Below are positions 18,865-20,902 of a stretch of DNA of 20,902 nt, piece by piece; the stretch's first letter is position 1; each line of letters begins with the position of its first letter. Both the position numbers and the translations under genes were made by a program. The DNA is from Baffinella frigidus (Eukaryota > Cryptophyceae > Cryptomonadales > Baffinellaceae), in the NCBI GenBank assembly GCA_026770585.1, contig MU646381.1:332854-353755 (forward strand), given 5' to 3'. The notes beneath the pieces were generated by a model. The model was not told the origin of the DNA and did not search any database. It worked only from the letters and a program-made list of their open reading frames with translations.

Positions 18865-20798
18865 CTGCTTTCAGGTTTCGGGTTTGAGAGAGAGCTTTAT
18901 TGCTACAGGGGTCCACGCCAGGTCACAAATTCATTTTGAAGGTTGAGGCTCCCTCTTTTACAAGTGATTCCTGGTACAAATGAAACATTATTGCGCATGG
19001 CAACGGCTCAAAGGGCTAGAAATTGCTGACTTTTGGCGTGTTTCCAAAAAAGAAAATCTGATAATTAAATTTAGGCAAATTCTCACTTGTGGCCTGGCGT
19101 GGACCTCGCTCATAAGAAACCGCCCCCCCCCCAGGACCCCCATAGGGCCCTGGGCAAAGCCCTACTGTAGGGTCCTAGGGGGGGGGCGTTGAGTGACTGG
19201 AGTGCGTTGCTCCCCTCCACCTGGTTTTGGGGTCAGGGTTTCGGGTTTTGAGAGAGAGCTTTATTCTAGCTCTGCCTGACTTGGGTTGACTCATCGTTTT
19301 CACTCCAAGAGTTGACGGGTTTGCACCAAAACCCGGGGAATCGACTTCCGGTCTCGGCACATTGGCGAGCCCAAACCGTGTGGGGCAGAGCTAGTTATTG
19401 CTACCAACACGACCGCCTCATCACCGCCATGTATGGTTTGGGGTTAAGGGTTCAGAGTTTAGGGTTTAGGGTTTATGGTTTATGGTTTATGGATTATGGT
19501 TTATGGTTTATGGTTTATGGTTTATGGTTTATGGTTTATGGTTTAGGGCTTAGGGTTTAGGGTTTGGTGGAGGGGTTAAGGGTTAGGGGTTAGAGGTTGG
19601 ATGGAGGGGAAAGCGTTGCCCCCCTCCTCCTGGTTTGGGGTTTAGGGTTTAGGGCCTAGGGCTTAGGGTTTAGGGTTTACGGGTTAGGGGTTAGGGGTTA
19701 GGGTTCAGGGTGGGAGGTTGATAACCTCGCGGAGGGCGGCGAGCTGGGCCCCCGTGATCCCCAGCGGGTCCGACACCACGAACCTGTTTGGGGTTTGAGG
19801 TTCAGAGTTTGGGGCGCAGGGGCGGAGCGGTCCACCTCAGAAACGGCATGGGATAGGCCCGCCTCGGGACAGGCATGGGATGCAGGGGTTTTACTCGACA
19901 TTGAGGAGGCGCACCCCCCTAGGACGCTACAGGAACCCTATCCCTTGAGTGGCGAGTAGGCTGATATGCCCTACCGTAGGGCCCTAGGACCTGCCTAGGA
20001 CCTCTCGGGGGTCAATTTTGACCCCCTCGCCACTGAAGGGATATCTAGGGCCCTACGGTAATGCCCAGCGGGTCAGAAACTACGAACCTGTTTGGGGTTT
20101 GGGGTTTGGGGTTTAGGGTGTGGGGTTTAGGGGAGGAACGGGCGGCCTAGGGACAAATGCTGCCAGTAAAGCACAGGTAGGCATTCCACAAACCCTCAAC
20201 CCCAGACCCTAACCCCTAGCTAGACCCCTAGACCCGAGACCCTAGACTCTAGACCCTAGGCTCTAGACCCCAGACCCTAAACCATGCACACTAAACCCCT
20301 AAACCTCTAAACCCCTAAATCCTAGACCCAAAACGCACCATGCGACGCCCTCGGAGCACGGCGGGTGCGTCAGCGACCCCTGCTAGCAGAAACCTCAAAC
20401 CCCAACCCCTAAACCCCAAACCAAGTAGGAGCGGAGGTGGGGGGGCGAGCTTTCAGCTCTGGCACAAAACATGGCAATATTCGTTTTAGATGGGATTGTA
20501 AAGCCATCTGTTGCAAATTTTGTACGGCGTCGCGTCCACATAATTCATCCAACGTAGGCGTTCGGCATAACAGGAACGCACGGGGTAGGCTAAGAAGGCC
20601 TGGGTTGGGCCACAGCCTCGGCGGGAGTGAACACACGGCGGCAGTGTAGGTAGTAATCAACGTCTCTCTCTCTGGGACATGCCCGCCTCGGGACAGACAG
20701 GCCCGCCTCAGGAAAGACATGGGATGGGCCCGAGTTGGGTTGGAGGACAAAACGCACCATGCGACGCCCTCGGAGCACGGTGGGTGCGTCAGCGACCC
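18799..20798 (-). CDS. Alpha-carbonic anhydrase, last three exons (5' part off the right edge)
   Basis: Seen: exons 20758-20798, 19726-19783 and 18799-18864 join in phase (2, then 0). They give GSLTHPPCSEGVAW, FVVSDPLGITGAQLAALRE and VEGSNARPLQSLNGRQVR, then YVP and TAA. Known: this is the C-terminal signature of alpha-class carbonic anhydrases (reversible CO2 hydration). The Thr of GSLT corresponds to Thr199 of human CA II, and the following His replaces Thr200, as in CA I. NARPLQxLNGR is the usual plant and algal C-terminus. The zinc-binding histidines lie in exons outside the window. Location in the cell cannot be judged without the N-terminus. Every exon has at least one extra copy, and introns consist of TTTGGGG/TTTAGGG-type arrays plus small elements. 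Family assignment is firm; which copies are spliced is inferred. Confidence 0.88.
19102..19187. mobile_element. MITE-1 copy 4, truncated, inside a carbonic anhydrase exon copy
   Basis: It retains ACCTCGCTCATAAGAAACCG, the central CCTAGG palindrome and part of the right arm, then stops at GGCG|TTGAGTGACTGG, where the duplicated terminal exon begins. Confidence 0.7.
19188..19220 (-). pseudogene. Terminal exon copy cut by a small palindromic element
   Basis: Acceptor AAACCAG|GTGGAGGGGAGCAACGC reads VEGSNALQSLNA, with two codons of NARPLQ lost. It then runs directly into a truncated copy of the CAGGGGTACCTCGC element. Confidence 0.65.
19267..19393 (+). mobile_element. R1 element copy with clear terminal inverted repeats
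   Basis: CTAGCTCTGCCTGACTTGGG on the left, GGGGCAGAGCTAG on the right. The core is diverged (GGGTTGACTCATCG...GTTGACGGGTTTGCACC). Confidence 0.65.
19434..19570 (+). repeat. TTTAGGG/TTTATGG array
   Basis: TTTATGG is the main unit between 19470 and 19540, flanked by TTTAGGG. It is a locally expanded telomere variant. Confidence 0.85.
19590..19629 (-). pseudogene. Terminal exon copy, degenerate
   Basis: Acceptor AAACCAG|GAGGAGGGGGGCAACGC reads EEGGNA, then diverges into telomere-like repeat. Confidence 0.55.
19632..19715 (+). repeat. TTTAGGG/GGGGTTA array
   Basis: It fills the intron between the DPLGIT exon donor and the first terminal-exon copy. Confidence 0.8.
19726..19783 (-). CDS. Alpha-carbonic anhydrase exon with DPLGITGAQLAALRE
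   Basis: This 58-nt exon lies between acceptor CCCCAAACAG|GTTCGT and donor CGCGAG|GTTATC, starting with the third base of Trp. Confidence 0.85.
19941..20041. mobile_element. 101-bp inverted-repeat element with TCCCTTGAGTGGCGAG ends
   Basis: Left end 19941-19956 and right end 20026-20041, one mismatch. Inside are CCTAGG and GGGGGTCAATTTTGACCCCC palindromes. The ends share TCCCTTNNGTGGCG with 1284-1550. Confidence 0.65.
20060..20087 (-). pseudogene. Truncated copy of the DPLGIT exon
   Basis: Acceptor CAAACAG|GTTCGTAGTT leads to FVVSDPLGIT. It is then replaced by the palindromic sequence of the 19941-20041 element region. Confidence 0.65.
20090..20130 (+). repeat. GGGGTTT array
   Basis: It begins three bases from the acceptor of the truncated DPLGIT exon copy. 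Confidence 0.75.
20190..20425 (-). repeat. C-rich arrays around the second GSLTHPP exon copy
   Basis: ACCCTAGACCC and CTAAACCCC units at 20190-20330, and CCCCAAACC/CCCCTAAA at 20395-20425. C-rich on the plus strand, reversed relative to neighbouring arrays. Confidence 0.75.
20339..20379 (-). pseudogene. Second intact copy of the GSLTHPPCSEGVA exon
   Basis: It differs from 20758-20798 by about one base and keeps acceptor GCTAGCAG and donor CATG|GTGCG. The minisatellite on both sides is C-rich on the plus strand, opposite to every other exon flank here. It would be skipped or used as an alternative exon. Confidence 0.7.
20430..20757. other. Intron sequence, R7 copy and CCGAGGCGGGC repeats
   Basis: R7 at 20609-20672 (CACAGCCTCGGCGGGAGTGA...GTAGTAATCAACGTCTCTCT), then two GCCCGCCTCGGGACAG units. 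No exon was found. Confidence 0.5.
20758..20798 (-). CDS. Alpha-carbonic anhydrase exon with GSLTHPPCSEGVAW
   Basis: This 41-nt exon lies between acceptor CGCTAACAG|GGGTCG and donor GCATG|GTGCG. The split Trp codon TG|G is completed by the next exon. The upstream intron is a pure CCCCAAA array on the coding strand, reaching the window end. Confidence 0.82.
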
Positions 20799-20807
20799 CT
20801 GTTAGCG

Positions 20808-20902
20808 GTTTGGGGTTTGGGGTTTGGGGTTTGGGGTTTGGGGTTTTGGGTTTGGGGTTTGGGGTTTGGGGTTTGGGGTTTGGGGTTTGGGGTTTGGGGT
20901 TT
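20808..20902 (+). repeat. TTTGGGG array reaching the window end
   Basis: About 13 units, starting about eight bases from a carbonic anhydrase acceptor. It is part of an intron, since the gene's 5' exons must lie further right. Confidence 0.9.

Overview
This is nuclear DNA from a eukaryote, most likely a green alga of the prasinophyte type. The signs are Arabidopsis-type TTTAGGG arrays and their variants, GC-rich coding sequence, short exons with GT-AG introns, and many small foldback elements. A Cymbomonas-like genome is a guess, not a demonstrated assignment. No bacterial-style operon or complete RNA gene was seen. Most long open frames are accidental readings through repeats. The real genes are broken into small exons and had to be assembled from splice sites, reading phase and protein motifs.

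Three intron-rich genes lie on the minus strand. (1) At the left edge is the 5' part of an apyrase-family (CANT1-like) gene, exons 2888-3283, 2210-2290, 620-688 and 106-222, running off the window; its first exon encodes an MGCGSS acylation-type N-terminus. (2) In the middle (16959 to 8162) is an eight-exon gene for a multi-pass membrane protein of the Frag1/DRAM/Sfk1 type. Its exons are colinear with the protein, all junctions agree in phase, and the product is 231 residues. (3) At the right edge are the last three exons of an alpha-carbonic anhydrase (20758-20798, 19726-19783, 18799-18864). The one plus-strand gene is an uninterrupted seven-blade WD40 protein (3457-4533), divergent from the apyrase gene across 173 bp and convergent with the membrane-protein gene.

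Two patterns tie the window together. First, introns are built largely of telomere-like minisatellites (CCCTAAA, CCCCAAA, CCCTGAA on the coding strand), which often begin within about ten bases of the 3' splice site and appear to provide its C-rich tract. Second, nearly every exon has extra full or partial copies beside it in the same order and orientation. Exon 5 of the membrane-protein gene has five copies at 184-206 bp spacing, its last exon has about seven, and the carbonic anhydrase exons have two, two and three. The copies carry splice sites but are mostly truncated, frameshifted, micro-inverted or cut by small palindromic elements.

Intergenic DNA (4534-7248 and 16960-18798) and the long introns hold at least six families of small inverted-repeat elements, GA/TC microsatellites, short tandem repeats and a tRNA-Ser-like relic. 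The four genes show no obvious shared pathway. Their interest lies in how they are built.
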